Shown here: positions 1 to 8,673 of the stretch, one piece after another
Numbering within the stretch: position 1 is the first letter of the stretch
How the letters are laid out: every line of letters starts with the position of its first letter
Assembly (NCBI GenBank): GCA_052168315.1
Contig: JBQLZO010000046.1
Coordinates: 117,028 to 181,027 of the forward strand
Source of the DNA: JBQLZO01 sp052168315
Lineage (GTDB): Bacteria > Planctomycetota > Phycisphaerae > Phycisphaerales > UBA1924
DNA: 64,000 nt
Reading direction: 5' to 3'
Notes under the pieces: generated by a model
Database searches by the model: none
The model's input: only the letters and a program-made list of their open reading frames with translations
What the model was told of the DNA's origin: nothing
Position numbers and translations under genes: made by a program

Positions 1-1458
1 GGCGTCCATCGGGTCCGGCACATCGGCGCCCGAACCGTCGGACGCGCCGCCGCCATCCATCCCTTGCTCGTCCATTCCCGGTTCATCCATCCCGGCATCG
101 CCCATCCCCGGATCGTCCGAACCGGGCTCCGCAGGCTGGCCCGAGTCCGCATCAATCGCCGGGCTCAGCGATGCGGCCACCTCCGCAAGGATCTCCCCGG
201 CCCGCCCGCTGGCACCCGCCGATCCAAGCGACCCCGCCGCCTGCTCGCCGGCCATCCGCGCGGCCTCCTCGGCCTCACGCATCTTCGCCTCCAGCGCGGA
301 CCGGATCTCCGGAATCGTCCCGCCCGACACCCCACGCGCCACCGCCTGGTCAACGAATCCGAGCATCGTGAAGAGCATCGCCGCGTGCGCCCGGTGAACC
401 GAAGACAACGCATGCTCCGCACCGCCGGCCGACAACCGCGCCGGATTGCCAGCAACGCTCTGCGCGCTCCGCGCCCGAGACGCCGCGCTCTCAAAGCCGC
501 CGATCGCCTCGTCCAGCGCGGGCGCGATCCCCGCGTTGTATCGCTCGGCCATCGAGGTGATCTGTTCACTCAGCCGCGTGCGGAGCTGCGCGATCGTGTC
601 GCGGGTCGTCGAGGCCTGCTGCGCTCGTGATGCCACATCCGCCTCAAGCGCACGCTCACGCTGCATCAGCGTCTCAAGCCGCCGGCGAACACCCGCCAGC
701 GCCTCCTCGCCCTGCTGGCGGTCATACACGATGCGCTGGAGCTCCAGCTCGACCTCCGACGCCTGCCGATCGAGCAGATCCGCGGCCCGATGGCGCTCAT
801 TCGCGCGAGCGATCTGCTCCGCCCGCTGAACCGGCGACGACGAGGTGACCTGCGAACGGATGTCCTCCGCGCGGTCGCGCTCCTGCGATGCCTGAGACCT
901 CAGGTCCGCGATCCGCGCCTCGACCTCGGCGATCGAACCACGGATCCCATCAAGCGACGCCTCCACCGAACGGAGTTCGCCCTGCAGCGCGTTCCGGCTG
1001 GCGGTGATCTCACCCCGCGCCGGCCCGGCATCGAACGACTGCAGCTCATCGAGCCGCTTCTGCGCCGACTCCAGCCGCATCAGCAGCGCCTGTCCCGAGG
1101 CCGTGTCGGTCGACACCGATGACCACTCTTCCATCGCCGCCATCACCGACTGCTGGGCGCGGGCCATGATCGCATCGGCAGCGATCAGCGAAGCCGCCTC
1201 GCTCTTGGACCCCTGCGCGGCGCTGGCCGCCTGCTCGTAGGCCGCGGCTCCAAGATCCTCCCCTTCCTCCGAGACCCCCTTGGCGGGCGCGATGCGGAGC
1301 TGCGTCGCCGCACGAGCGACCTCGCCGTTCGTCTCCGCGCCATCGCACGAGACCATCGATCCGACACCGCCCGCTAACGCGAGCAGCAGCATCGCCCGGA
1401 ACATCGAACCGCCCAGCTCCCGCCCGATTCCGTTCCGCCCAGATCGTGTCGTCGTCAT
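1..1458 (-). CDS. Coiled-coil lipoprotein-like protein, 3' end outside window
   Basis: An open frame of 486 codons starts at an ATG at 1458 and runs off the left edge without a stop. Residues about 19-35 form a hydrophobic stretch ending in M-V-S-C at Cys38, which fits a signal peptide with a lipobox, so export and lipid anchoring are likely. Most of the rest (about 60-400) is Ala/Glu/Arg/Gln-rich with heptad-like spacing, typical of a long coiled coil. The visible end is acidic with short repeats of the type PGMDE. No enzymatic motif is visible and I do not recognise the family. The next gene downstream is beyond the window. The reading frame is convincing because it stays open for the whole length with high-GC codon bias. 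Confidence 0.75.
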   Translation of the reverse strand, partial: MTTTRSGRNGIGRELGGSMFRAMLLLALAGGVGSMVSCDGAETNGEVARAATQLRIAPAKGVSEEGEDLGAAAYEQAASAAQGSKSEAASLIAADAIMARAQQSVMAAMEEWSSVSTDTASGQALLMRLESAQKRLDELQSFDAGPARGEITASRNALQGELRSVEASLDGIRGSIAEVEARIADLRSQASQERDRAEDIRSQVTSSSPVQRAEQIARANERHRAADLLDRQASEVELELQRIVYDRQQGEEALAGVRRRLETLMQRERALEADVASRAQQASTTRDTIAQLRTRLSEQITSMAERYNAGIAPALDEAIGGFESAASRARSAQSVAGNPARLSAGGAEHALSSVHRAHAAMLFTMLGFVDQAVARGVSGGTIPEIRSALEAKMREAEEAARMAGEQAAGSLGSAGASGRAGEILAEVAASLSPAIDADSGQPAEPGSDDPGMGDAGMDEPGMDEQGMDGGGASDGSGADVPDPMDA

Positions 1459-1601
1459 CCGAAAAATCTCCAGCCTGCTCAGGGGTCCACTCTCATCGCC
1501 ACACCGCCCACGCGCCCGCCCGCCCGCCGCGGCGATGGAGGCGGGGCGAGTCTAGCGACGAGCCTCCGCGCACACACCCATCCACCGCCGACCGTGCCCG
1601 A

Positions 1602-3347
1602 TCACCGTTCCCCGCCCGGATCCGGCTCGTGCCCCGGAGGCAGCGGCGGGAGACCGGCTTCCTCCCGCTCGCGCATCAGACGCTCGATCCGATCCGTGGG
1701 AGACTCATAGTCGATCCCATAGTCGGGCCGCGGGAGATACATCGAACGCATCCACGAAAGCGCATCCTCCCAATTGCGGTGCGACCGCGACTGGATCGCC
1801 GGAGCCCAGCCGTCGACCGGCGGATGCGGGAACAGCGCATCCTCCCGAGGCAGCGCGTAGTGGAACAACGGCGACATCGCGGGGTCGCTCCAATTGAGCA
1901 GCGCGACCCCCTGCTCCGTCCGGTACCCATCGAGGATCACGAAATTCGTATAGAAAGTCTCTTCGGTCCCACGCCGACGGTTCCGCAGCACGAACCGACC
2001 AGCCCCCTTCCCGCCGTGGCATCGCGTCGAAGCGCAGGAGTTGATCAGCCAGCGCCCGTGCACATCGTCGCGGAACCGCTCCATCGCCGCCGGGTTCCCG
2101 ACGACCTGAACATCGCCGTAAAGGGATCGGGCCTGCGCACGGAACATCACATCCAGGATCTCGATCGGCGGACGCCGCTTGAACGCCTCGCGTGCACGAC
2201 GCGATTCCGGGATCAACGGATGCCCCGCATACTCCGCGAACAGCCGGTCGACCGTCGCCGGAAGCACGCGCACCCGAGGCGGATTCCGCAGGTTGATCTC
2301 GTACACCTTGATAAGGTTGATCTGCTCGCGCGTCAGCGTCGGAAACTCATCGGGGCCGAAGCGCACGGCCTCGATCTCCTCCACGATCCGCTCGCGCCGC
2401 TCGCCCGGGCCCGCGCCATCCACCCCGAACAAATCGCGCTCCTCCGACGCCATCCGCTTGCGCATCAGCGCCACCGTCGCGCTCGTCTCCCGGAGGAGCT
2501 TCGCCACATCCGGATCGTGCGGACGCATCTCGCTCAACAGCTCAGCCTCCCGCAGCGCCTCATCCAGCAACTCCTGCTCGAGCAGCCATCGAACGAGCAC
2601 CACCGTGCCCGGCACATCATCGGGAGGAATCGAAGCGCGAAGCCGCGCGTACTCGTCGTAACGCGTCGGCTTGTGCTTCAGCGCCAGCACCTCAGACCGA
2701 TCGAGCCGCACGGACACGCCCTCGGACTCCAGCACCAGCACATCACGGGACGCCTCGAGCAGCACGCCCGTCAGCACCACACCCGACTTCAATTCGACGA
2801 TCACGAGCTCGCCAGGTCCGGGCTCCACGATCGGCGCCGGATCGATGCGCACGGGGGCCGGGGCGGGTTTCTCGCTCCCCTCCGAACGGATGACTCCGGG
2901 CTTTTCATCGGCGCCGGGCACGGAGGGAACATCGCTCTTGATCTCGACGACCGGTCCACCTTCGTCCGGGTCGCCCTTCTTTCCCGATGCATCGTCCCGC
3001 TCCGGAGCGGGCTCGGGATTCGGCTTTGGCTCCGGGTTTGGCTCCGGCTCCGGCTCTGGCTGTGGCTGCGGCTCTGGCGTCGGCTCCGGCTCCGGCTCTC
3101 CGCCGTCGATCGCTCCGAGCGCCGCCACCTCGTGCCGGACTTCCGCCACCGGAAGAAGCCCTGCGGAGTAGCTGTGGACAAACGAAGCCGGCGTGCCCGA
3201 CCCAAAACCGGTCAGTCCAATAACCGAAGCGCACGCGACACTACCAAGAGCACCGGCGCACACCGCGCACGATCCGCCGCCCCGTCGTCCGCCCACCAGC
3301 CTTCGACCCTTCACACGCGGTTCCAACGCCGTCAATTCCTTCCACAT
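1602..3347 (-). CDS. Exported Pro/Glu-rich protein with CX4CH motif
   Basis: A 581-aa protein from ATG 3347; an adjacent TTG (3350) and a GTG at codon 13 are alternative starts, and no clear ribosome binding site decides. A hydrophobic segment at about residues 28-50 suggests a signal anchor. Then follow a Glu-Pro tract (about 85-117), a small beta domain (about 180-225) resembling SH3-like surface-binding modules, a helical middle, and a C-terminal part with C439-A-S-T-R-C444-H445-G-G. That CX4CH pattern matches the longer c-type haem attachment spacing known from cytochrome c3, and planctomycete secreted proteins often carry single haem motifs. Haem binding is an inference; a zinc or structural role is possible. 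The function is unknown. Confidence 0.8.
   Translation of the reverse strand: MWKELTALEPRVKGRRLVGGRRGGGSCAVCAGALGSVACASVIGLTGFGSGTPASFVHSYSAGLLPVAEVRHEVAALGAIDGGEPEPEPTPEPQPQPEPEPEPNPEPKPNPEPAPERDDASGKKGDPDEGGPVVEIKSDVPSVPGADEKPGVIRSEGSEKPAPAPVRIDPAPIVEPGPGELVIVELKSGVVLTGVLLEASRDVLVLESEGVSVRLDRSEVLALKHKPTRYDEYARLRASIPPDDVPGTVVLVRWLLEQELLDEALREAELLSEMRPHDPDVAKLLRETSATVALMRKRMASEERDLFGVDGAGPGERRERIVEEIEAVRFGPDEFPTLTREQINLIKVYEINLRNPPRVRVLPATVDRLFAEYAGHPLIPESRRAREAFKRRPPIEILDVMFRAQARSLYGDVQVVGNPAAMERFRDDVHGRWLINSCASTRCHGGKGAGRFVLRNRRRGTEETFYTNFVILDGYRTEQGVALLNWSDPAMSPLFHYALPREDALFPHPPVDGWAPAIQSRSHRNWEDALSWMRSMYLPRPDYGIDYESPTDRIERLMREREEAGLPPLPPGHEPDPGGER
3000..3098 (-). repeat. Hexanucleotide-type repeat coding the Glu-Pro tract
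   Basis: About 16 imperfect copies of a six-base unit (GAGCCG with CAG, AAC, AAG or ACG variants on the minus strand) encode alternating Glu/Pro, Gln/Pro, Asn/Pro and Lys/Pro. It acts as a stiff spacer between the membrane anchor and the globular part of the 1602-3347 protein. Such tracts can change length by slippage. Confidence 0.85.
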
Positions 3348-3929
3348 CAAGAATTTGCGTGTCCCGGTCCCATCCCCCGAACCGAGCCCTCAAGCCCCGA
3401 GACCCCGGGCAGGAGTCACAATACGCTTTCCCGGCGATCACCGTTTCAGCCGGATCCACACTCAGGCCACATTGCCCTACCGCAGCCTCATCGCGGGAAT
3501 TTCGCCGCATCCCCATGGCGTCCCGCCAAACACACGCTAAACTGATCCCGACGTGTTTCTTCCCTCCTACCCACCGTACTTTCCCCGGTATGGTGGGTAT
3601 TCGGGGACACCGGGAACGCACAGGCCCGGCCCCGTCAGGAGTCTTTGAGGGTGGAAAGCACATCGGATTTCCCGCGGCGACAGCCGGGAACTCTGGACAC
3701 GCTCATTGACCGTTCGCACTGCGATGAACGCAGTCGTGTCGCTCAATGGCGCCAACTGCGGGCCGCGCCCGGCGAGCAAATCTGGTCCGGCGGGAACCGA
3801 GCGGCGACCAGCACGTCGCCTTCTTTGTTTTTCATCTTCGATGGGTCCGGCGGGTTCGTTCCCTCGCCCCAAACCGCCAAGCCGAACACCGATCCGAACA
3901 ACCCGCACGCCGCCACCGCCGGGCGCCGT
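3348..3929. other. Gene-free stretch between two minus-strand genes
   Basis: About 580 bases without a convincing gene. Open frames here, such as a TTG-started plus-strand frame from 3645, lose protein-like composition and run into the antisense of the RidA gene. The stretch is somewhat less GC-rich than its surroundings and holds the strong hairpin at 3568-3599. It must contain the promoter of the 1602-3347 gene, but I see no clear -35/-10 pair. Confidence 0.5.
3568..3599. promoter_or_regulatory. 12-bp hairpin in intergenic region
   Basis: TACCCACCGTAC and GTATGGTGGGTA form a 12-bp stem with one G-U wobble around an 8-base loop (TTTCCCCG). No T-run follows on either strand, so it is not a standard Rho-independent terminator. 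It lies about 220 bases upstream of the 3347 start and 330 bases beyond the RidA stop. An mRNA leader structure, a Rho-type 3' end or a protein site are all possible. Confidence 0.45.
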
Positions 3930-4367
3930 TCAAGCGCCCGCGGCTCCATCCACGCGCACCTCCACCGGATCGCCATCGCCCGACCCCACCACCGCTTCCA
4001 CCTCGATCTCCACCCGCGCGCTCGGATCGGCCAGCTCCGACACCGCCACCATCGTCGCGCACGGCATCAGCGAACCGAAAAACTCCCGATGGGCCAGCCC
4101 CACCTCATCCCCATCGCTCATCCGCGTCACATAGATCCGCGAGAGCACGATGTCGCGCCGCGACGATCCCAGCGCTGCCAGCGCCCGCTCAATCTTCAGG
4201 TAGATGAACGCCGCCTGGTCGTGCACCGAATCAACCCCGACAAGCTCGCCCGACTCGTCCACCGCGAGCGTGCCCGAGACGAACAACCGATCGCCCGCGC
4301 GGACGCACCGGGCGTACCCGACCCGCTCTTCCCAACGGGTTCCAGTGCTGACAAACTCTCTCGGCAC
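3930..4367 (-). CDS. RidA/YjgF/UK114-family protein
   Basis: A 145-aa protein, the usual RidA length. The GTG at 4367 is chosen because GGAGG lies 8 bases upstream and the protein then begins directly with the family's first strand; the frame is open further upstream but would overlap guaB. Family features include GDRLFVSGTLAVDESGELVG near the N-terminus, QAAFIYLKIERALAALG in the middle helix, and S-A-R-V-E-I-E-V-E-A near the C-terminus, whose Arg corresponds to the substrate-carboxylate-binding Arg of RidA. Known members hydrolyse reactive enamine/imine intermediates in the cytoplasm. It starts 47 bases after guaB ends on the same strand, so cotranscription is likely. The subfamily is uncertain, so no symbol is given. 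Confidence 0.9.
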   Translation of the reverse strand: MPREFVSTGTRWEERVGYARCVRAGDRLFVSGTLAVDESGELVGVDSVHDQAAFIYLKIERALAALGSSRRDIVLSRIYVTRMSDGDEVGLAHREFFGSLMPCATMVAVSELADPSARVEIEVEAVVGSGDGDPVEVRVDGAAGA

Positions 4368-4413
4368 GCGGGCACCTCCAGCCCACCCGGCAACCCAAGC
4401 CCCTGTCCTCGCC

Positions 4414-6018
4414 TCAACGCCGAACCGACTCGACCGAGTAGTTCGGTGCCTCCTTGGTGATCCGGATGTCGTGCGGATGGCTCTCGATCGTCGATGCCGA
4501 CGATACTCGGCAAAACCGAGAATCACGCCGGAACGCCTCGATGCTCGGGCATCCGCAGTACCCCATCGCCGCCCGGAGCCCGCCGCACATCTGGTACACG
4601 AATTCCGCCAGCCCGCCCCGATACGGCACCAGCCCCTCAACGCCCTCCGGCACGAACTTGATCTGCGACAGATCGCCCCCGCTGCGCCGAACCGAGTCGA
4701 GCTTCTCGCCCTGCCCGTACCGATCGGCCGACCCCGCGACCATCGCCCCCTCCGAGCCCATCCCGCGATAGGTCTTGTACCGCCGACCCTCGGATATCAC
4801 CAGCTCCCCGGGAGACTCATCGAGCCCCGCGAACAGCCCGCCCATCATCACCGAAGACGCCCCCGCCGCCATCGCCTTCGCGATGTCGCCAGAGGTCCGC
4901 ACACCGCCATCCGCGATCACCGGAACACCCAGCGGCTCGGCCACCGCCACCGCGTTCATGATCGCGCTGATCTGCGGAACGCCCACACCCGTCACCACAC
5001 GCGTCGTGCAGATCGAACCCGGACCGATCCCCACCTTCACCGCGTCCGCGCCCGCATCGATCAGGTCCCGCGCCGCCTCGCCCGTCGCGATGTTCCCCGC
5101 GATCACCTGGATGTCCCACCGCTCCTTGATCGCGCGAACCGTGTCGATCACATTCTTCGAGTGACCGTGCGCCGTGTCGACCACGATCACATCCGCCTCG
5201 GCGTCGATCAGCGCCTGCACGCGGTCGTACTGGTGCACCCCCACCGCCCCGCCCACCCGCAGCCGGCCCCGCTCGTCCTTGCACGCGTTCGGATACCGCT
5301 CGAGCTGCTCCAGATCGCGCATCGTCACCAGGCCACGCAGATTGAACTGCTCATCGACGATCAGCAGCTTCTCGACCTTGCCCCGGTTCAGGATGTCCCG
5401 GGCCTGGTCAAGCGTCGTCCCCGGCGGCGCCGTCACGAGATTCGTCGAGGTCATCACCTCGCGAACCTTCGTCTCCCCGGAGTCCACGAACTTGAGATCG
5501 CGCTCCGTGAGGATCCCCAGCACCCGACCCTCCGTGCGGAGCATCGACGAGCCATCCTCCACCACCGGGAACCCGGACACGTTGTACTCGGCCATCAGGC
5601 TCCGCGCCCGCCCGACCGTGTCGTCCGGCCCGAGCGTGATCGGGTCGCGGATCACGCCGTTCTCGGATCGCTTGACCTTCTGAACCTCGATCGCCTGCGT
5701 GTCCGGCGGCAGGTTCTTGTGGATGATCCCGATCCCGCCCTCCTGCGCCAGCGCGATCGCCAGCCGAGCCCGGGTGACCGTGTCCATCGGCGCCGACACC
5801 AGCGGGATGTTCAAGGCGATATCGCGCGTGAGCCGCGTCGCGAGCTGCGCCGTCGCCGGCGTGATCGACGAGGCGCGCGGAACCAGCAGCACATCGTCGA
5901 AGGTGATGGCCTCCCCGAGGAACTTGTCGTGCCCGAGCGAGACGAACCCGTTGGGCGCGCTCCCGCCGCTCAACGCCACCGAATTCCCACCCGTGTCGAT
6001 CGTGATGCGGTCTCCCAT
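4414..6018 (-). CDS. guaB: Inosine-5'-monophosphate dehydrogenase
   Basis: A 534-aa protein from ATG 6018. It oxidises IMP to XMP with NAD+, the committed step of GMP synthesis, in the cytoplasm. The barrel begins at about residue 30 (ITFDDVLLVP). A CBS pair is inserted at about 121-240, and the catalytic loop GPGSICTTR places the nucleophilic Cys at about 337. The phosphate-binding IADGGVRTSGD (about 368-378) and the mobile flap starting YRGMGSEGAM (about 417) are present. About 30 residues precede the canonical N-terminus, and the C-terminus extends about 40 residues past the usual end. The RidA-like gene follows 47 bases downstream. Identification is secure. Confidence 0.98.
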   Translation of the reverse strand: MGDRITIDTGGNSVALSGGSAPNGFVSLGHDKFLGEAITFDDVLLVPRASSITPATAQLATRLTRDIALNIPLVSAPMDTVTRARLAIALAQEGGIGIIHKNLPPDTQAIEVQKVKRSENGVIRDPITLGPDDTVGRARSLMAEYNVSGFPVVEDGSSMLRTEGRVLGILTERDLKFVDSGETKVREVMTSTNLVTAPPGTTLDQARDILNRGKVEKLLIVDEQFNLRGLVTMRDLEQLERYPNACKDERGRLRVGGAVGVHQYDRVQALIDAEADVIVVDTAHGHSKNVIDTVRAIKERWDIQVIAGNIATGEAARDLIDAGADAVKVGIGPGSICTTRVVTGVGVPQISAIMNAVAVAEPLGVPVIADGGVRTSGDIAKAMAAGASSVMMGGLFAGLDESPGELVISEGRRYKTYRGMGSEGAMVAGSADRYGQGEKLDSVRRSGGDLSQIKFVPEGVEGLVPYRGGLAEFVYQMCGGLRAAMGYCGCPSIEAFRRDSRFCRVSSASTIESHPHDIRITKEAPNYSVESVRR

Positions 6019-6263
6019 GGGTCAATGGTGCCCAGCCCGCCCGAACCCGTCAACACGACCCGCCAAAGACAGGAACAATGCCCACCCCAAACCGCTCCAC
6101 GCCCTCACCACCCCCCGCCACGCGACGCCCACGCCACAGACACGCCGCCCGATGCTCCCACCCAAATGCCAACGCCGCCGGGCGGCGATCCCTCTGAGTG
6201 GATGCACCGCCCGGCGGCGTCGGAGCAATCTCCGTTCATGCGCGGCGAAAGCCCGCCCCGGAA

Positions 6264-7244
6264 TCACGCATCCGGACGCTGCTCGCCCCGCTGCCGCCGG
6301 CGCTCCTGCCCCGGGGCCGGACGACGATTGTCGGGATTCGCATCCGGATCGGCGCTGCGTCGCTGCGGGGCGCGATCTTCGAGCATCTCCCGCTCCTCCA
6401 TCCGCTTCTGCATCTCCGCGCGAGTCTTCTCGATCGTGCTCGTCACATGGGCCTGCTGCGCCGGCGTCAGCGCTGCCCACACCTTCGCCCGCGCCTCATC
6501 CGACGACGGCGCGCCCGCCGCCAGCGCGCCCAGCCGCGTCCGCGCCGCGTTCACCGCCGCGTCGTCCGAAGCCGGAATCCGCCCAGACTCCAGCGCCTGC
6601 GCCATCATCATCAGCCGCATCATCTCGCGGTTGGCCTGATCGATCTGCCGCTCCGCATCCGCGCCGCGTCCACCCTCCGACTCACGACCCGGGCGCGCCG
6701 GGCGACGATTCCCGAGATCGCTCTCCTCCGCCCCGCGCTCTGGACGCTCGCGCCCCGGGCGTCCTTCGCGTCCCGGACGACCCGCCTCGCGCTCCCCGCC
6801 CTCCGCGTTGCGCGCCATCGCGGGCGCTGGCAGATCCGCCTTCTGGATCAGCCCCTCGATCTCGGCGCGGTGCTCGCCCACATACGCCATCAGCGCCTGC
6901 GTGTGCTCCCGCTGGATCGTCCGGATCGCCTCGCCCTGGGCCTCACTCAGCGCGAGCTCCTTCGGCGCGCGGTCCCCACCCAGCGATCGCACCGCCTGCA
7001 GGAACATCCGGTACGGCACCGGCTGGTTCGCCGCCCGCATGAACCGGTTCTCCATCTCCGAGAATCCACCCGACCCGCCCGGAGGCGCCGACTGCCGGAC
7101 CTTCGGCCCGCGCAGCACATCCTCGCCCGCCTCATCACCCGTTCCATCGAACGCGCGCCAGGAAGCCGACGCCGACCCGCCCGCCATCGACACTAGCAAC
7201 GCCGCCAGCGCCAGCGATCCAACACCGGCACGCTTCGAAACCAT
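6264..7244 (-). CDS. Exported Arg/Glu-rich hypothetical protein
   Basis: A 326-aa protein. The ATG at 7244 has AGGA at a good distance upstream; an in-frame ATG at 7265 lacks a ribosome binding site. The N-terminus (MVSKRAGVGSLALAALLV, then A-S-A) is a classical signal peptide. The mature part has helical segments with Met, Glu and Gln (for example EREAGRP and REMMRLMMMAQALESG) around a low-complexity Arg-Pro-Gly-Glu region at about 165-215. Helical exported proteins with LTPAQQAHV-like segments occur near Spy/CpxP-type chaperones and in planctomycetes, so a periplasmic metal or stress role is imaginable but unsupported. It is divergent from mrp. Function unknown. Confidence 0.75.
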   Translation of the reverse strand: MVSKRAGVGSLALAALLVSMAGGSASASWRAFDGTGDEAGEDVLRGPKVRQSAPPGGSGGFSEMENRFMRAANQPVPYRMFLQAVRSLGGDRAPKELALSEAQGEAIRTIQREHTQALMAYVGEHRAEIEGLIQKADLPAPAMARNAEGGEREAGRPGREGRPGRERPERGAEESDLGNRRPARPGRESEGGRGADAERQIDQANREMMRLMMMAQALESGRIPASDDAAVNAARTRLGALAAGAPSSDEARAKVWAALTPAQQAHVTSTIEKTRAEMQKRMEEREMLEDRAPQRRSADPDANPDNRRPAPGQERRRQRGEQRPDA

Positions 7245-7491
7245 GGAGGTCCTGTTGAATGTCATGTCGCCATCGCTTTCTCGGTCGTTCGGACCGGTGT
7301 GTGCCTTGAGCCTCGTCCCTGCGGATCCGCTCGTTCTACCGCTGCCCAACGCTCCGGTGACATCGGCATTGCATCCAGCCAACGCGAGGCGCGCGTAGGA
7401 TCGACCGGACCGCGCCCCGGGATGCCCACCGACACCCCGGGAAAGCCCCGATTTCGGGTTCTGACAGGCACCAGCACGAGGCGAGCCACCC

Positions 7492-8673
7492 ATGCCCCTG
7501 ACCAAACAGGCCATCATCGATGCACTCCGCATCATCCGCGATTCGAGCACGGGACGCGACATCGTCGAACTCGGCGGCGTCAAGAAAGTCGCCCTGTGCG
7601 ATGCCCATGTGAGCATCACCCTCGGCGCGCCGGACAACCGCGAACTCCGCGCATCGCTCCGCCAGACCGCCGAGCAGGCCGTCCGCGACGCCGCGCAGGC
7701 CGCCGGCGAGCCCATCAAGAAGTGCGACATCGCATTCGTGCACCCCGAGGAACAGGTCGAAGGCGGCGAGCCGATCCGGACCAGCGGCGCCGCACACACC
7801 AAGCAGGCCGCATCATCGCCATCCGTCTCGGCCGGAAAGATCCGCGCCGGCACGCCCGGCTCCCCATCCATGCCCGGAGTCCGCCATGTCATCGCCGTCG
7901 GCGCCGGAAAGGGCGGCGTCGGCAAATCAACCGTCTCGGTCAACCTCGCCGTCGGACTGGCCAGGATGGGCCACGCCGTCGGACTGCTTGATGGGGACAT
8001 CTACGGCCCCTCCGCGCCCACCCTCCTCGGGCTCGACGCCATGGAAGTCATGATGCACGAGCGCATGCTCCAGCCGTTCCCCGTCCACGGCATCAAGGCC
8101 ATGACCATCGGAAAGCTCGTCGAGTCCGACAAGCCACTCATCTGGCGCGGACCCATGGCCCACGGCGCGTTCAAACAACTCACCGAACAGACCCAGTGGG
8201 GCGAACTCGACTACCTCATCATCGACCTCCCCCCCGGCACCGGCGATGTCCCGCTCACCATGGCCCAGATGCTCAGCCTCACCGGCGCGGTCATCGTGTG
8301 CACGCCGCAGAAGGTCGCGCAAGACGACGCCATCCGCGCCGCCCGCATGTTCCAGCAGCTCAATGTCCATGTGCTTGGCGTCATCGAGAACATGTGCTCG
8401 TTCATCGCCGACGATGGCAAGGAGTACGACATCTTCGGCAAGGGCGGCGCCCAGCAGATGGCCCAGCGCCTCGGACTCCCGTTCCTCGGCGCGATCCCGA
8501 TCAACATGGCCCTCCGCCAGCACTCGGACTCCGGAGAGCCGATCCGGAACTTCACCGACGCCGGCGATGCCATGCGCAAGGCGCTCGAGGGCGTGGTCTC
8601 CAGCGTTGAGAAGCAGGCCGCACTCGCCGCGATGCGCTCGGTGCAGAACGCGCCGACCCTCAGCGTCAGCTGA
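7492..8673 (+). CDS. mrp: Mrp/NBP35-family Fe-S carrier ATPase (HCF101-like)
   Basis: A 393-aa protein. Residues 1-85 form a MIP18/DUF59 domain; the ParA-like ATPase follows, with deviant Walker A KGGVGKST at about 140-147 and DLPPGTGDVP at about 245-254. The family binds and transfers Fe-S clusters to target proteins in the cytosol. Where many bacterial Mrp proteins have a CPxC motif, this one reads ENMCSFIADDGKEYDIFGKG, which resembles the plant HCF101 version and has a single Cys. A GAGG motif lies about 11 bases before the ATG. The gene overlaps the convergent antiporter-like gene by 8 bases. A NifU-type scaffold lies 4.5 kb away. Confidence 0.95.
   Translation: MPLTKQAIIDALRIIRDSSTGRDIVELGGVKKVALCDAHVSITLGAPDNRELRASLRQTAEQAVRDAAQAAGEPIKKCDIAFVHPEEQVEGGEPIRTSGAAHTKQAASSPSVSAGKIRAGTPGSPSMPGVRHVIAVGAGKGGVGKSTVSVNLAVGLARMGHAVGLLDGDIYGPSAPTLLGLDAMEVMMHERMLQPFPVHGIKAMTIGKLVESDKPLIWRGPMAHGAFKQLTEQTQWGELDYLIIDLPPGTGDVPLTMAQMLSLTGAVIVCTPQKVAQDDAIRAARMFQQLNVHVLGVIENMCSFIADDGKEYDIFGKGGAQQMAQRLGLPFLGAIPINMALRQHSDSGEPIRNFTDAGDAMRKALEGVVSSVEKQAALAAMRSVQNAPTLSVS

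Noticed and set aside
1446..3545. A 699-aa plus-strand gene
   Set aside because: Arg/His/Pro-rich antisense of the Pro/Glu-rich protein gene, a normal artefact in high-GC DNA.
6264..8000. One long minus-strand gene of 578 aa
   Set aside because: The part above about 7265 is antisense of mrp; the real gene begins at the signal peptide near 7244.
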